Positions 37,170 to 45,658 of a stretch of DNA of 49,429 nucleotides are shown here, piece after piece. The position numbers and the translations under genes were made by a program. The DNA comes from JAYEJB01 sp034716415 (GTDB lineage: Bacteria; Patescibacteriota; Patescibacteriia; SG8-24): assembly GCA_034716415.1 (NCBI GenBank), contig JAYEJB010000011.1:1-49429 (forward strand), written 5' to 3'. The notes beneath the pieces were generated by a model. It was given only the letters and a program-made list of their open reading frames with translations. It was not told the DNA's origin and did no database searches. Positions within the stretch are counted from its first letter, which is position 1. Each line of letters starts with the position of its first letter.

Positions 37170-37610
37170 TCACTCGAGCGGAACAGGCTGGTTGTTCAAG
37201 ACCAGGTCGATCCGTGTGCGGTCGCTGGTGATGTTCTCTATGAACTCCCCCTGGTCATTGTTGGTGGCCAGCAACCGGACGGCGGCGATGAAACGGTCGG
37301 TCCGGGCCCTCGCCAGGGCGTCCAGCAAGGTGCCGATCTGCCAATCCCAGAAATTGAGAGCACCGGCGTTGCGAAGCGTCAGGAGTGCGATCCTTCTGGT
37401 GTTCCTCGACGATTGACGATGGATGACCCGGCATAGATTGACCTCGAAGACCGTGGGGGCGGGAGTCATTCCCCGCGGCGCGTGACAACGGTTGTTGATC
37501 AACTGCCAGACACGGTTCCGTTCGGTCGATGTCGGCGTCGCACGAGCGGTATCCGTGACGGTGAACGCGACGGCCATGGAAATGACCATTAGAAAAGTCC
37601 TACATCTCAT
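37170..37610 (-). CDS. secreted hypothetical protein (146 aa)
   Basis: A 146-aa protein with a Sec signal (MRCRTFLMVISMAVAFTV, cleavage likely after ARA near residue 25). The mature 120 residues are helical and basic, with two Cys (NNRCHAPRG; EVNLCRVI) that could form one disulfide. Motifs such as SRNTRRIALLTLRNAG and a FWDWQIGTLLDALARAR helix give no family I can name. GGAGG with 5-nt spacing fixes ATG 37610. Monocistronic, terminator at 37144-37167. Exported, possibly wall-associated. Confidence 0.75.
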   Translation of the reverse strand: MRCRTFLMVISMAVAFTVTDTARATPTSTERNRVWQLINNRCHAPRGMTPAPTVFEVNLCRVIHRQSSRNTRRIALLTLRNAGALNFWDWQIGTLLDALARARTDRFIAAVRLLATNNDQGEFIENITSDRTRIDLVLNNQPVPLE

Positions 37611-37654
37611 CAATCCTCCAATGCATTCACCATACTGTGGCCGGTTTGCGCGGT

Positions 37655-37680
37655 CAAAAAACGGCCCGATGAAGAACCGT
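37655..37680 (-). terminator. weak terminator of phosphomannomutase gene
   Basis: Minus strand: 5-bp stem ACGGT/GCCGT with a 10-nt loop, followed by T6. The stem is weak but the position and T run fit. Confidence 0.45.
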
Positions 37681-37703
37681 CTTCATGCACGATGCGGATT
37701 ACG

Positions 37704-39077
37704 TCAACCACGTATCAGCGCCACCAGCTCATCCCGCATTTGCTCCATTTTAGCCTTATTCTTGGCCTCCACATTAAGCCGCAGGAGCGGTTCGGTGTTC
37801 GATGCACGGATGCTGAAGAACCAATCATCAGCCGGATTCTCCTTATCGAAAAACTCCATGCGCAAGCCGTCTATCTTGATGACGTCCGATGCGCGGTCCC
37901 TGTACTTCTCTTCCAGTCCGGCCATCACGGCGTCCTTGTCCTCTATCGTGAAGTTGATCTCGCCGGAGATCTGATACCTCTTCAGTTCCTGTACCAGGTC
38001 GGACAGCGGCCTGCCCGTCTCGCTCATGAGCTGCATGACCATGAGTATCGCCAGGTCCGAAGACTCGGCCGTGCACATCGACTTGAAGAAGAAGTGGTTG
38101 CTCATCTCACCGCCGACTGCCGCGCCCTCCTTACGCATGGTGGACTTGATATACGATGTTCCGGCGATCGCCATGACCGGGCGCCCGCCGTGCTTCTCGA
38201 TCTCTTCCACTACGGTCATACCCTGCCGGACGTCATACACCACGGCCGTGCCGGGATAACGCTTCAGCACTATGGGCACGATAAGCGACAGGAAAAGATC
38301 GCCCCTGACCATATCGCCCTTCTCGTCAACGATGCCCACACGGTCTCCGTCCCCATCGAACGCGACACCGATGTCGGCGCCGGTTTCCACGACGCGCGCC
38401 TTAAGGGCCTCCAGGGTCTCTTCCCTGATGGGATTCGCCTCGTGATTCGGAAAGTTGCCGTCGAGTTCCTTGAACATCACTTCGTACTCGAGTCCGGGCA
38501 CCTTGGACAGGACATCTTCGATGATCACTCCCTCCATGCCGTTGCCCGTATCGGCGACCAGCTTCATCGGCTTGAACTTATCCAAGTCCACTTCGGCCAA
38601 TAACCGCTTGAGATAATCCTCCTTGATATCGCGGCTCGTCGTCCTCCCGGGTTCGCTGACCGGATCATGCGGACCCTCCATGGCGATATCCCTTATCTCC
38701 GGCATCCCGGTCACGGCGCCGATCTGCAGGGCGTCTCCGGTGCACAATTTCATGCCGTTGTATTCAGCCGGATTGTGCGAGGCGGTCACAATGGCACCAG
38801 CATCAATGTCGTCATATTCGCATACTCCGAAATAATGCACCGGAGTCGGCAACATCCCCAAGTCCACGACATCGCAACCCAGCGACATGATTCCCTTGGT
38901 CATGGCGTCGAACAACATCGGTGTGGTCGTCCGCATATCGCGGCTCACGGCTATCCGCTTGGCTTCAGTAAATTTGACCAGGGCTTGCCCTATACGGAAA
39001 GCCACGTCCTCATCAACCTGTTCAGGCGAGAGACCGCGGATGTCATAGGCTTTAAAGATGCTCGGATCGATTGACAT
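37704..39077 (-). CDS. manB: phosphomannomutase / phosphoglucomutase
   Basis: Interconverts sugar 6-phosphate and 1-phosphate, feeding nucleotide-sugar synthesis for surface glycans. 457 aa with four alpha-D-phosphohexomutase domains: the phosphoserine loop TASHNPAEYNG (near residue 96), the metal loop DGDGDR (near 240), the sugar-binding loop GGEMSNHFFFK (near 325), and a C-terminal RASNTEPLLR phosphate loop. The motif set fits PMM/PGM enzymes acting on both mannose and glucose phosphates; exact specificity cannot be read. ATG 39077 is chosen over an upstream codon at 39110 because the family starts a few residues before FKAYDIRG. No Shine-Dalgarno. Single gene, divergent from lemA. Confidence 0.93.
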   Translation of the reverse strand: MSIDPSIFKAYDIRGLSPEQVDEDVAFRIGQALVKFTEAKRIAVSRDMRTTTPMLFDAMTKGIMSLGCDVVDLGMLPTPVHYFGVCEYDDIDAGAIVTASHNPAEYNGMKLCTGDALQIGAVTGMPEIRDIAMEGPHDPVSEPGRTTSRDIKEDYLKRLLAEVDLDKFKPMKLVADTGNGMEGVIIEDVLSKVPGLEYEVMFKELDGNFPNHEANPIREETLEALKARVVETGADIGVAFDGDGDRVGIVDEKGDMVRGDLFLSLIVPIVLKRYPGTAVVYDVRQGMTVVEEIEKHGGRPVMAIAGTSYIKSTMRKEGAAVGGEMSNHFFFKSMCTAESSDLAILMVMQLMSETGRPLSDLVQELKRYQISGEINFTIEDKDAVMAGLEEKYRDRASDVIKIDGLRMEFFDKENPADDWFFSIRASNTEPLLRLNVEAKNKAKMEQMRDELVALIRG

Positions 39078-39126
39078 ATGGCTTGATAAAACGTCAGTTT
39101 TTTGCCTCAACTATCCACATTTTTCG

Positions 39127-39155
39127 TTGACCGTTGAGGCTAATTCACATATAAT
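39127..39155 (+). promoter_or_regulatory. strong promoter upstream of lemA
   Basis: TTGACC (39127-39132), 17-bp spacer, consensus TATAAT (39150-39155). Predicted start is near 39162, leaving a 190-nt leader before lemA. Confidence 0.85.
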
Positions 39156-39171
39156 TTAAGGTAGATTAAGT

Positions 39172-39193
39172 GTAGAGACAAAACCGTCTCTAC
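39172..39193 (+). other. leader hairpin upstream of lemA
   Basis: Perfect 8-bp stem GTAGAGAC/GTCTCTAC with a 6-nt loop, just after the predicted transcription start. A GGCCC/GGGCC hairpin follows near 39220. No T run, so it is not a terminator; it is also a common dispersed-repeat form. Confidence 0.5.
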
Positions 39194-39290
39194 GCAATAT
39201 CATAATACACGCTCACTCTGGCCCTTGGGCCGATAAAAATAATATGGGGACTGACCTGACGAGGGCCTAGCCCGAGGAACGGCCTGCCTG

Positions 39291-39321
39291 TCCTCCGAAG
39301 CCTCAGCGAAGGGGGGTCCCC
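39291..39321. repeat. dispersed repeat, copy 2 of the 846-877 family
   Basis: CCGAAGCCTCAGCGAAGG then GGGGTCC is nearly identical to the copy at 846-877. It sits in the lemA leader. Confidence 0.65.
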
Positions 39322-39352
39322 ACCACCTATTTCAACTAAAGACACCACCCAT

Positions 39353-39919
39353 ATGTCAACATTTACGCTCTTCGCGGTCCTCGCGTTGACTGCCCTCGTG
39401 GCACTCGCGCTTTGGATAATCGTCGTCTACAACAAGCTCATCACGATGCGAAACCGCGTCGACGAGGCCTGGTCTGACATCGACGTCCAGCTGAAGCGCC
39501 GATACGACCTCATCCCGAATCTGGTCGAGACGGTCACGGGATACGCCACGCACGAAAGGGAAACGCTCGAAAAGGTCATTCAAGCCAGGAACACCGCCAT
39601 GGCGGCCGAGGGCAGGCAGGACAAGGCCGAGGCAGAAAACATGCTGTCGCAGACGCTGAAGTCACTGTTCGCCGTGGCTGAGAACTACCCGGACCTGAAA
39701 GCGTCACAGAACTTCCTCCAGATGCAGGACGATCTGAAGGACACCGAGGACAAGATCCAAGCCGCGCGTCGTTTCTACAACGCGAACGTCCGCGACTTCA
39801 ACACCAAGATCCAGATCTTCCCGAACAACGTCATCGCCGGACAGCTCAAATTCACGAAGTACGATTTCTTCGAGATCGGCCGGGCTGAAGAGCGTGAGAA
39901 CGTGAAGGTCAAATTTTAA
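39353..39919 (+). CDS. lemA: LemA family protein
   Basis: A 188-aa membrane-tethered helical protein: one N-terminal membrane segment (residues 4-25) and a long antiparallel helical domain outside the membrane. Family hallmarks are all present: NRVDEAWSDIDVQLKRRYDLIPNL (residues about 34-57), FAVAENYPDLKASQNFLQ and a FYNANVRDFNTKIQIFPNNVIA block. The molecular role of LemA is unsettled; it is very often adjacent to HtpX, as here (gene at 40031). No Shine-Dalgarno before ATG 39353 despite a long leader. The gap to htpX (39920-40030) consists of repeats. Confidence 0.95.
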   Translation: MSTFTLFAVLALTALVALALWIIVVYNKLITMRNRVDEAWSDIDVQLKRRYDLIPNLVETVTGYATHERETLEKVIQARNTAMAAEGRQDKAEAENMLSQTLKSLFAVAENYPDLKASQNFLQMQDDLKDTEDKIQAARRFYNANVRDFNTKIQIFPNNVIAGQLKFTKYDFFEIGRAEERENVKVKF

Positions 39920-39921
39920 CG

Positions 39922-40028
39922 AGCGGGAGAAGGGGCAGAAGCGGGACCTGCCTGCCGGCAGGCAGGGAAGCGGGAAAAGAATGTCTTTTGCCCCTTCTGC
40001 TCCTTCTGCCCCGTCTGCCCCTTTCCCC
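39922..40028. repeat. composite repeat block between lemA and htpX
   Basis: Contains GGGGCAGAA (39932-39940), CCTGCCTGCCGGCAGGCAGG (39947-39966), CGGGAAG units, and on the other strand several TTCTGCCCC (39986-40025) that pair with the first part. Together they can fold into a long hairpin. The GGGGCAGAA and CGGGAAG units reappear inside radA, clpC and the GT39-like gene. Confidence 0.8.
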
Positions 40029-40030
40029 AC

Positions 40031-40924
40031 ATGACCACCTACGACTTCATCGCCTCGAACAAACGGAAGACAGTACTGCTCATCGTGATATTCACGGCGC
40101 TGGTGCTGGCGCTCGGTTACGTGCTCGACCGTATCTACGAGTCCGGCGGGACGATCATCAGCATCGCAGTGGTCTACTCGGTAGTGACGGCGTTCGTGGG
40201 ATTCTATTCGGGCGACAAGGTCGCACTGCGACTATCGGGCGCGCGGGAAGTGACGGAGGCCGATGACCCGTATCTCATGCGCATGGTGCAGAACCTCTGC
40301 ATCTCGACGGGCACGCCGATGCCGAAGGTGCACATCATAGACGATCCGGCCATCAATGCGTTCGCTACCGGACGCGATCCGGCGCACTCGTCCATCGCGG
40401 TCACGACCGGCGCGCTGAAAAAGTTGGAGAACGAGGAACTTGAGGGCGTGCTGGCGCATGAGCTGTCGCACATCAGGAACTATGACATCCGCGTCATGAC
40501 GCTGGTCATCGTGCTCGTGGGAACGGTCGTGGTGATCTCGGATCTGATGTTCCGTTCGTTCCTCTGGGGAGGCGGACGGAGAAAACGCGAGGGTGGCGGC
40601 GCGCTGATGATCATCGGAATCGTCCTGCTGATACTCGCGCCGATCATAGCCCAAGTCATCAAACTGGCCGTATCCAGAAAACGCGAATACCTGGCCGACG
40701 CGTCGGCCGCGCTGATGACGCGGTATCCGGAAGGCCTGGCTAAGGCACTCGAGAAGATTGCCGTACAGTCCCTGCCCATGCAGCGCGCGTCAGGCGCCAC
40801 GGCACACCTGTTCATATCTAATCCTTTCAGAGGCAAGACGCTCGCATCCTGGTTTTCGACACATCCGCCGATGGAAAATCGCATAGCCGAACTGCGGAAG
40901 ATGTCCGGGACGGGAGCGTATTGA
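40031..40924 (+). CDS. htpX: HtpX family membrane zinc metalloprotease
   Basis: A 297-aa M48B protease of membrane-protein quality control. Two N-terminal membrane helices (residues 13-32, 38-58), then the zinc motif HELSH (near residue 138), two more membrane helices (about 150-172 and 195-213, the latter GALMIIGIVLLILAPII), and the third ligand Glu in KREYLAD (near 220). A glycine/arginine loop GGGRRKREGGG separates the last two helices. HtpX cleaves misfolded membrane proteins at the cytosolic face. Paired with lemA as in many bacteria. ATG 40031 has no ribosome-binding site; it directly follows a repeat block. Confidence 0.95.
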   Translation: MTTYDFIASNKRKTVLLIVIFTALVLALGYVLDRIYESGGTIISIAVVYSVVTAFVGFYSGDKVALRLSGAREVTEADDPYLMRMVQNLCISTGTPMPKVHIIDDPAINAFATGRDPAHSSIAVTTGALKKLENEELEGVLAHELSHIRNYDIRVMTLVIVLVGTVVVISDLMFRSFLWGGGRRKREGGGALMIIGIVLLILAPIIAQVIKLAVSRKREYLADASAALMTRYPEGLAKALEKIAVQSLPMQRASGATAHLFISNPFRGKTLASWFSTHPPMENRIAELRKMSGTGAY

Positions 40925-41000
40925 AGCGGGAAGCAGGATGCAGGAAATTCAAATGACGACCTCCCGCTTCGCGCCTCCCGCCTCCGGCCCGTAATAGAAT
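40923..41000. repeat. CGGGAAG-type filler between htpX and clpC
   Basis: GAAGCGGGAAGCAGG right after the htpX stop, and inverted CCTCCCGCTTCGCGCCTCCCGCC at 40971-40985. They can pair imperfectly. Confidence 0.55.
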
Positions 41001-41035
41001 AGACAAACAAACATGGAACCACTCACTCCCCCATT

Positions 41036-43666
41036 ATGAATACCGACATACTCGACAAATTCACCACTCATCTCAGGAACGCCCTGGCGAAAGCCTACAC
41101 GCTCGCGGTCGAGCTTTCATCGTCGGGGATACATCCCGAACACCTGATGCTGGCGTTGCTGATGCAGAAAGGCAGCGTGGGCGGAGAAATGCTGCGGCAA
41201 TCCAACCTGAGCGCGGAAGAACTGCGGCGCATGCTACACGCGGTCAACCAGTTCAGCCCGAAGGAAGCGGTGGAGACACCGCGTCTTTCGGCCGAATCGA
41301 AACGTGTCATCGAAAAGGCGGTACTCACCGCGAACACGCACCGGCACAAGTACGTCGGCACGGAGCATCTGCTGTCCGGCGTACTCGAGATCGACAGTCC
41401 GGTCGTCGACGCGATCCTGACCGACCAGGAGATAGATACCATCGCGCTCCGCGAACAGGTCGCGACCACGCTGAAGAGCACGACGAAGTTCCCGGAGATC
41501 ACCGAGACGTTCGAGGGCGGAAAAGTCCCGAAAGAGAAGGATGAGGCCGCGCAATCGCTCGAACAGGCACTCGCTCCGGCGACGATGGAGACAACGGGAG
41601 GCAAGACCCCGGCGCTCGATTTCTTCGCCGTGGACCTGACCGATCCCAAGGCGCAGGAGAACATCGACCCGGTCATCGGCCGCGACGACGAGATCGGACG
41701 CCTGATTCAGGTTCTCTGCCGCAGAACCAAGAACAATCCGGTGCTCCTGGGCGAACCGGGCGTGGGTAAGACCGCGATCATCGAGGGTCTGGCCAAACGC
41801 ATCGCCGAAGGTGATGTTCCGGAAATACTGGCGGAGAAACGCATCATGTCCCTGGACCTCGGACTCATCATCGCCGGCACGATCTATCGCGGCGAGTTCG
41901 AGGGGAGGCTTAAACAGATTACGGACGAAGCCAAGGCCGATCCGGACATCATCCTGTTCATCGACGAACTACATAACATCATGGGTGCCGGAGCGACGAA
42001 CGGTTCGATGGACGCGGCGAATCTCCTGAAGCCGGCCTTGGCACGCGGCACTCTGCGTTGTATCGGCGCGACCACCATCGCGGAATTCAAGAAGCACATC
42101 GAAAGCGACGGCGCGCTCGAACGCAGGTTCCAGCAGATAACCGTCGACGAACCCTCGATCGAGGACGCTATCGGCATCATGAAAGGTATCCGTAAGAACT
42201 ACGAGACCTTTCACGACGTTAAGATCACTGATGACGCACTTGAGGCGTCCGTGACCCTTTCGGACAGGTATATCACCGACAGGCGCCTGCCGGACAAGGC
42301 GATCGATCTCCTGGACGAGGCGGCATCGCGGGTCCGCGTCGCGCAGTCCGGTGAAGCCAGCAAGAAGCGGACAACCCGCCTGGAAGCGGAGTTGGAGAAA
42401 CTGCGCGACAAGAAACTCGATGCCGTACACGGCGAGAACTTCATCGAGGCGCTGGAACTCAAGCATGAAGAGGAACGACTGACGGAGGAACTGAAGAAGG
42501 CGACGAGCGGAAAACAGAAAACGGGAAGCGGGAAGAAAAAGAAAGGCACGAACAAGATAACGCGCAAGGAAATCGCCGCAGTGGTGGCACAGGCGACCGG
42601 CATCGCGCTCGACGACCTGGTGATGGAAGAGAAGGCTCGCCTGCTGAACCTCGAGGACCGTCTCCAGAAGCACATCGTCGGACAGGACGACGCCGTCACC
42701 GCGGTCGCGGAGATGGTGCGTCGGGCCAAGGCCGGCATCGCCGACCCGAACCGGCCGCTCGCCTCTTTCATATTTCTCGGACCGTCGGGTGTCGGGAAGA
42801 CCGAACTCGCGAAGGTGCTCGCCGAAGAGGTGTTCAAGGATCCGAACGCGATGGTCAGGATCGACATGTCCGAGTTCGCCGAAGGTTTCAACATGTCGAA
42901 GCTCGTCGGAGCACCGGCCGGTTACGTCGGTTACCGCGAAGAGACCAAACTGACCGACATGGTCAAGCGGCGCCCGCACTCACTGGTACTGTTCGATGAG
43001 ATAGAAAAAGCGCATCCGGACGTACATAACCTGTTGCTGCAGATCCTGGAGGACGGACACATCACCGATGCGACGGGCCGCAAAATCAACTTCAAGAACG
43101 CCATCATAGTGATGACGTCGAACGTCGGTGCTGAAGCGCTCAAGACCGCCGGGATCGGCTTCACTTCCGACAAGAAAGGCGCCGAAGTCGAGCATTCGAG
43201 CGAAGCCATCTCCGGCGCGCTGGAGAACGCCTTCCGGCCGGAGTTCCTGAACCGTATCGACAAGACCGTCTTCTTCCGCCCGCTCTCGAAGGAAGACCTG
43301 AAAGAGATCGTCACGTTGCAGCTGGATGAACTTTCGACACGTCTTTCGGAAGATCACGACATCAAGTTGAAGACCGGAAACGGGACGGTCGACCTCATCG
43401 CGGAGAAGAGCTGGAACCCGTTGTTCGGCGCGCGGGCCGTCCGCCGACAGATCCAGGAACTCATCGAAGCGCCGCTTGCCAAAGCACTGCTGGGTGACGA
43501 GTACCGCAAGAAAAGCACTGTGACCGTCACGGCCGCGGACGGAGAGCTGAAACTCACCAGCGCCGCGCAGCGCGCGCGCAGCAAAGCCGCCCCCCTCTCC
43601 GCCAAGGCTAAGGGGGACAAGAAGCCGGCCAAGACTAAAGCTTATGCCGGAAAGGCCAAAAAGTGA
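41036..43666 (+). CDS. clpC: ATP-dependent chaperone ClpC (Hsp100)
   Basis: An 876-aa double-AAA+ unfoldase. The N domain (residues 1-150) has two repeat halves; AAA1 has Walker A GEPGVGKT (near 239) and Walker B ILFIDELHNIMGAG; a helical middle region follows (about 440-490); AAA2 has Walker A GPSGVGKT (near 582) and Walker B LVLFDEIEKAHPDV, with the D2-small domain to about 845. It would feed substrates to ClpP if present elsewhere. Two oddities: a G/S/K linker (residues about 489-504, GKQKTGSGKKKKG) lies where the CGGGAAG heptamer occurs twice, and the C-terminal Lys/Ala tail (last 30 residues) includes a CGCCAAGGCT-family palindrome. No Shine-Dalgarno. The 3' end overlaps the next gene by 23 bp. 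Confidence 0.95.
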   Translation: MNTDILDKFTTHLRNALAKAYTLAVELSSSGIHPEHLMLALLMQKGSVGGEMLRQSNLSAEELRRMLHAVNQFSPKEAVETPRLSAESKRVIEKAVLTANTHRHKYVGTEHLLSGVLEIDSPVVDAILTDQEIDTIALREQVATTLKSTTKFPEITETFEGGKVPKEKDEAAQSLEQALAPATMETTGGKTPALDFFAVDLTDPKAQENIDPVIGRDDEIGRLIQVLCRRTKNNPVLLGEPGVGKTAIIEGLAKRIAEGDVPEILAEKRIMSLDLGLIIAGTIYRGEFEGRLKQITDEAKADPDIILFIDELHNIMGAGATNGSMDAANLLKPALARGTLRCIGATTIAEFKKHIESDGALERRFQQITVDEPSIEDAIGIMKGIRKNYETFHDVKITDDALEASVTLSDRYITDRRLPDKAIDLLDEAASRVRVAQSGEASKKRTTRLEAELEKLRDKKLDAVHGENFIEALELKHEEERLTEELKKATSGKQKTGSGKKKKGTNKITRKEIAAVVAQATGIALDDLVMEEKARLLNLEDRLQKHIVGQDDAVTAVAEMVRRAKAGIADPNRPLASFIFLGPSGVGKTELAKVLAEEVFKDPNAMVRIDMSEFAEGFNMSKLVGAPAGYVGYREETKLTDMVKRRPHSLVLFDEIEKAHPDVHNLLLQILEDGHITDATGRKINFKNAIIVMTSNVGAEALKTAGIGFTSDKKGAEVEHSSEAISGALENAFRPEFLNRIDKTVFFRPLSKEDLKEIVTLQLDELSTRLSEDHDIKLKTGNGTVDLIAEKSWNPLFGARAVRRQIQELIEAPLAKALLGDEYRKKSTVTVTAADGELKLTSAAQRARSKAAPLSAKAKGDKKPAKTKAYAGKAKK
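42522..42535. repeat. heptamer repeat inside clpC linker
   Basis: Two tandem CGGGAAG units followed by an A-rich tract, encoding part of GSGKKKKG between the AAA modules. Same unit as 29456-29483 and 40923. Confidence 0.75.
43590..43616. repeat. CGCCAAGGCT-family palindrome inside clpC 3' end
   Basis: CCCCCT...AGGGGG arms around CTCCGCCAAGGCTA, read as APLSAKAKG in the ClpC tail. Intergenic relatives are at 26879 and 37095. Confidence 0.75.
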
Positions 43667-44393
43667 GCCCGATCACGAGGATTGGTCTCGACAACTCGAG
43701 CGCGACCGGATGCGTCGCGTGAAAGAAATGAACGATCCGTGGCTCCCCGGGCCCGGAGCGGCTGTTTCGGCTACGAATATGGGTGCGCTGGCACCGTCTC
43801 CAAAAAAGACGACAAGCAGTCGCAATCCTGACACGCAAAACGATTGGGGTAAGCGGCTGGAACGCCAGCGTATGCAGATGGTGATGAGCCACGGTAATCC
43901 GTGGCTTCCGGGACCAGGAGCGGCTGGCGCGACTGCGAAAACACTTTCAGGAGGTCTCGGTGGCGCGATCGGCTCAAAGGCGGGCAAGTCAAAAGATAAA
44001 CCGCAACTACCCATGATGCTCAAGGCCATTACGGCCTTCCTGCCACCCTCTGTCGTCGATGAATTCGAAAAAAACGGCGGAAAACCGCTGTCCGAGGCGA
44101 TGTGGAAGATACACGAGATATTCGTGGGCAGCATCAAACTGTCACCATTTTCACTGCTCACGGCAGGAGCCTTCCATATCTGGTGGTACGCGGCTAACTT
44201 TAAAGGTACTAGAGGTCTGCCGAGGCTCGGAATCGGAGACCTATTCCGCATACTTCTGTATGACGCGGTGGTTTTCCTGCTCTGCATGATCATCCTGTTC
44301 GTCATCGTAATCCTGGTCCTGATCGCGTACGTGATCATAAGCACCCTTAGCGGGTCCACTGAATTTGCGGGTCTTATAGCCGATATGAGGTAA
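43644..44393 (+). CDS. membrane protein with duplicated WLPGPGAA motif (249 aa)
   Basis: A 249-aa protein of unknown family. The cytosolic N-terminal third contains a tandem duplication: residues 13-45 (DWSRQLERDRMRRVKEMNDP then WLPGPGAA) and 67-96 (DWGKRLERQRMQMVMSHGNP then WLPGPGAA). Each unit is an amphipathic Arg-rich helix plus a fixed WLPGPGAA loop. A Gly/Lys-rich linker follows, then a helical region, then two to three hydrophobic segments near the C-terminus (residues about 172-187 and 205-240, VVFLLCMIILFVIVILVLIA). The start ATG 43644 lies 23 bp inside clpC, so the genes are probably coupled. The duplicated helices could be a docking site, for example for ClpC, but that is speculation. 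Confidence 0.78.
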   Translation: MPERPKSEPDHEDWSRQLERDRMRRVKEMNDPWLPGPGAAVSATNMGALAPSPKKTTSSRNPDTQNDWGKRLERQRMQMVMSHGNPWLPGPGAAGATAKTLSGGLGGAIGSKAGKSKDKPQLPMMLKAITAFLPPSVVDEFEKNGGKPLSEAMWKIHEIFVGSIKLSPFSLLTAGAFHIWWYAANFKGTRGLPRLGIGDLFRILLYDAVVFLLCMIILFVIVILVLIAYVIISTLSGSTEFAGLIADMR

Positions 44394-44435
44394 GATTAAT
44401 ATGAGATTCCGAACAAAAGGTATAACCCAGAACGT

Positions 44436-45647
44436 ATGTTCAAAAGGATCGCTCTAGTACTGCTGTTCATCGCCATTACGGTGGGGTTCGGTTTTGCCTT
44501 ATACCGCATCATCTTCGGTCCGCCGGAGCCGGAAGTCACGCCGGAAGAGCTGGTCAACGTCCCGCCGGAGGGTCTGCCGGCCGCTGAAGTGGGTCTGCCT
44601 CCCGGGGTCGAAGCCCCGGTCGGTCCGCCTGGACTTGAAATCCCGGCAGTCTCCCCTATCGCGGACGGCGGCGTCACCCAGGTAACTCCAGTCTCACCGG
44701 TATCGACCAGCGGCGCGACGCTAACGACGGACGGAAGCCTCAACTACTACAATCGCGCGGACGGAAAATTCTACAGAATGGGACCTGACGGTACCATTAA
44801 TGAGCTTTCCGGCAAGAAATTCTTCAACGTGGATAACGCCACTTTCTCGCCCAACGGAAGGGACGCCATAATCGAATATCCGGACGGCTCGAACATCTAT
44901 TACGATTTCGGCACCGATAAACAGGTAACGCTCCCCCGCCACTGGGAGGAATTCGATTTCGATCCGCAGGGCGGTAAGATCGTCGCCAAGAGCATCGGTA
45001 TCGATCCGGGAAACCGCTTCCTCATCACCTCGAATCCCGACGGTAGCGGCGCTATACCCATCCAGGAACTCGGTGAAAACGCGGACAAGGTCCATGTCGA
45101 CTGGTCGCCCAACAACCAGATCGTGGCGACCTCGACGACCGGGCGGCCGTTCGGTGTGGACAGGCGTGAGGTATACCTCCTCGGCCAGCATCACGAGAAC
45201 TTCCGCTCGATGGTCGTCGAAGGCCTGAACTTCCAACCGCAATGGTCACCGGACGGTGAACAGCTCCTCTACTCCGTGGCCGGCTCGCTCTCCGACTACA
45301 AGCCGCGGCTTTGGGTCGTAGACGCGTCGGGCGACAACATCGGACTGAACCGTCGCATGATCAACATCGACACCTGGGCCGACAAATGCACGTTCGCGGA
45401 CACGGAAACGCTGTACTGCGCCGTGCCGACCGAACTGCCGCGCGGCGCCGGACTCCAACCGAGAGTGGCGGACCACACGCCCGACGAGATATTCCGCATC
45501 GACCTCGTGACCGGACTGCAGACGCGAGTCGCTATCCCCGAAGGCAGTCACACCGTGGACTCGCTGATGCTCACGGCTGACGGCAGCAGTCTCTACTTCA
45601 CCGACAAGGGGTCAGGCATGCTGAATGAGATCAAACTCACGCCCTAG
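44436..45647 (+). CDS. membrane-anchored beta-propeller-like protein (TolB/WD40-like)
   Basis: A 403-aa protein: N-terminal membrane anchor (residues 5-25), a Pro/Glu/Val-rich spacer (28-90), then an extracellular domain with repeated strands and propeller-type turns: TFSPNGRDAIIEYPDGS, FDFDPQGGKIVAKS, HVDWSPNNQIVATS, QPQWSPDGEQLLYSV, MLTADGSSLYFTD. The SPDG/SPNG repeats at about 50-residue intervals are typical of TolB-like/PD40 propellers. It probably binds proteins or glycans at the cell surface. Two Cys near residues 317 and 328 could form a disulfide; the next gene is a DsbA-like oxidase 11 bp downstream, so the two are likely co-transcribed. Confidence 0.85.
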   Translation: MFKRIALVLLFIAITVGFGFALYRIIFGPPEPEVTPEELVNVPPEGLPAAEVGLPPGVEAPVGPPGLEIPAVSPIADGGVTQVTPVSPVSTSGATLTTDGSLNYYNRADGKFYRMGPDGTINELSGKKFFNVDNATFSPNGRDAIIEYPDGSNIYYDFGTDKQVTLPRHWEEFDFDPQGGKIVAKSIGIDPGNRFLITSNPDGSGAIPIQELGENADKVHVDWSPNNQIVATSTTGRPFGVDRREVYLLGQHHENFRSMVVEGLNFQPQWSPDGEQLLYSVAGSLSDYKPRLWVVDASGDNIGLNRRMINIDTWADKCTFADTETLYCAVPTELPRGAGLQPRVADHTPDEIFRIDLVTGLQTRVAIPEGSHTVDSLMLTADGSSLYFTDKGSGMLNEIKLTP

Positions 45648-45658
45648 ACGGCGCAACT

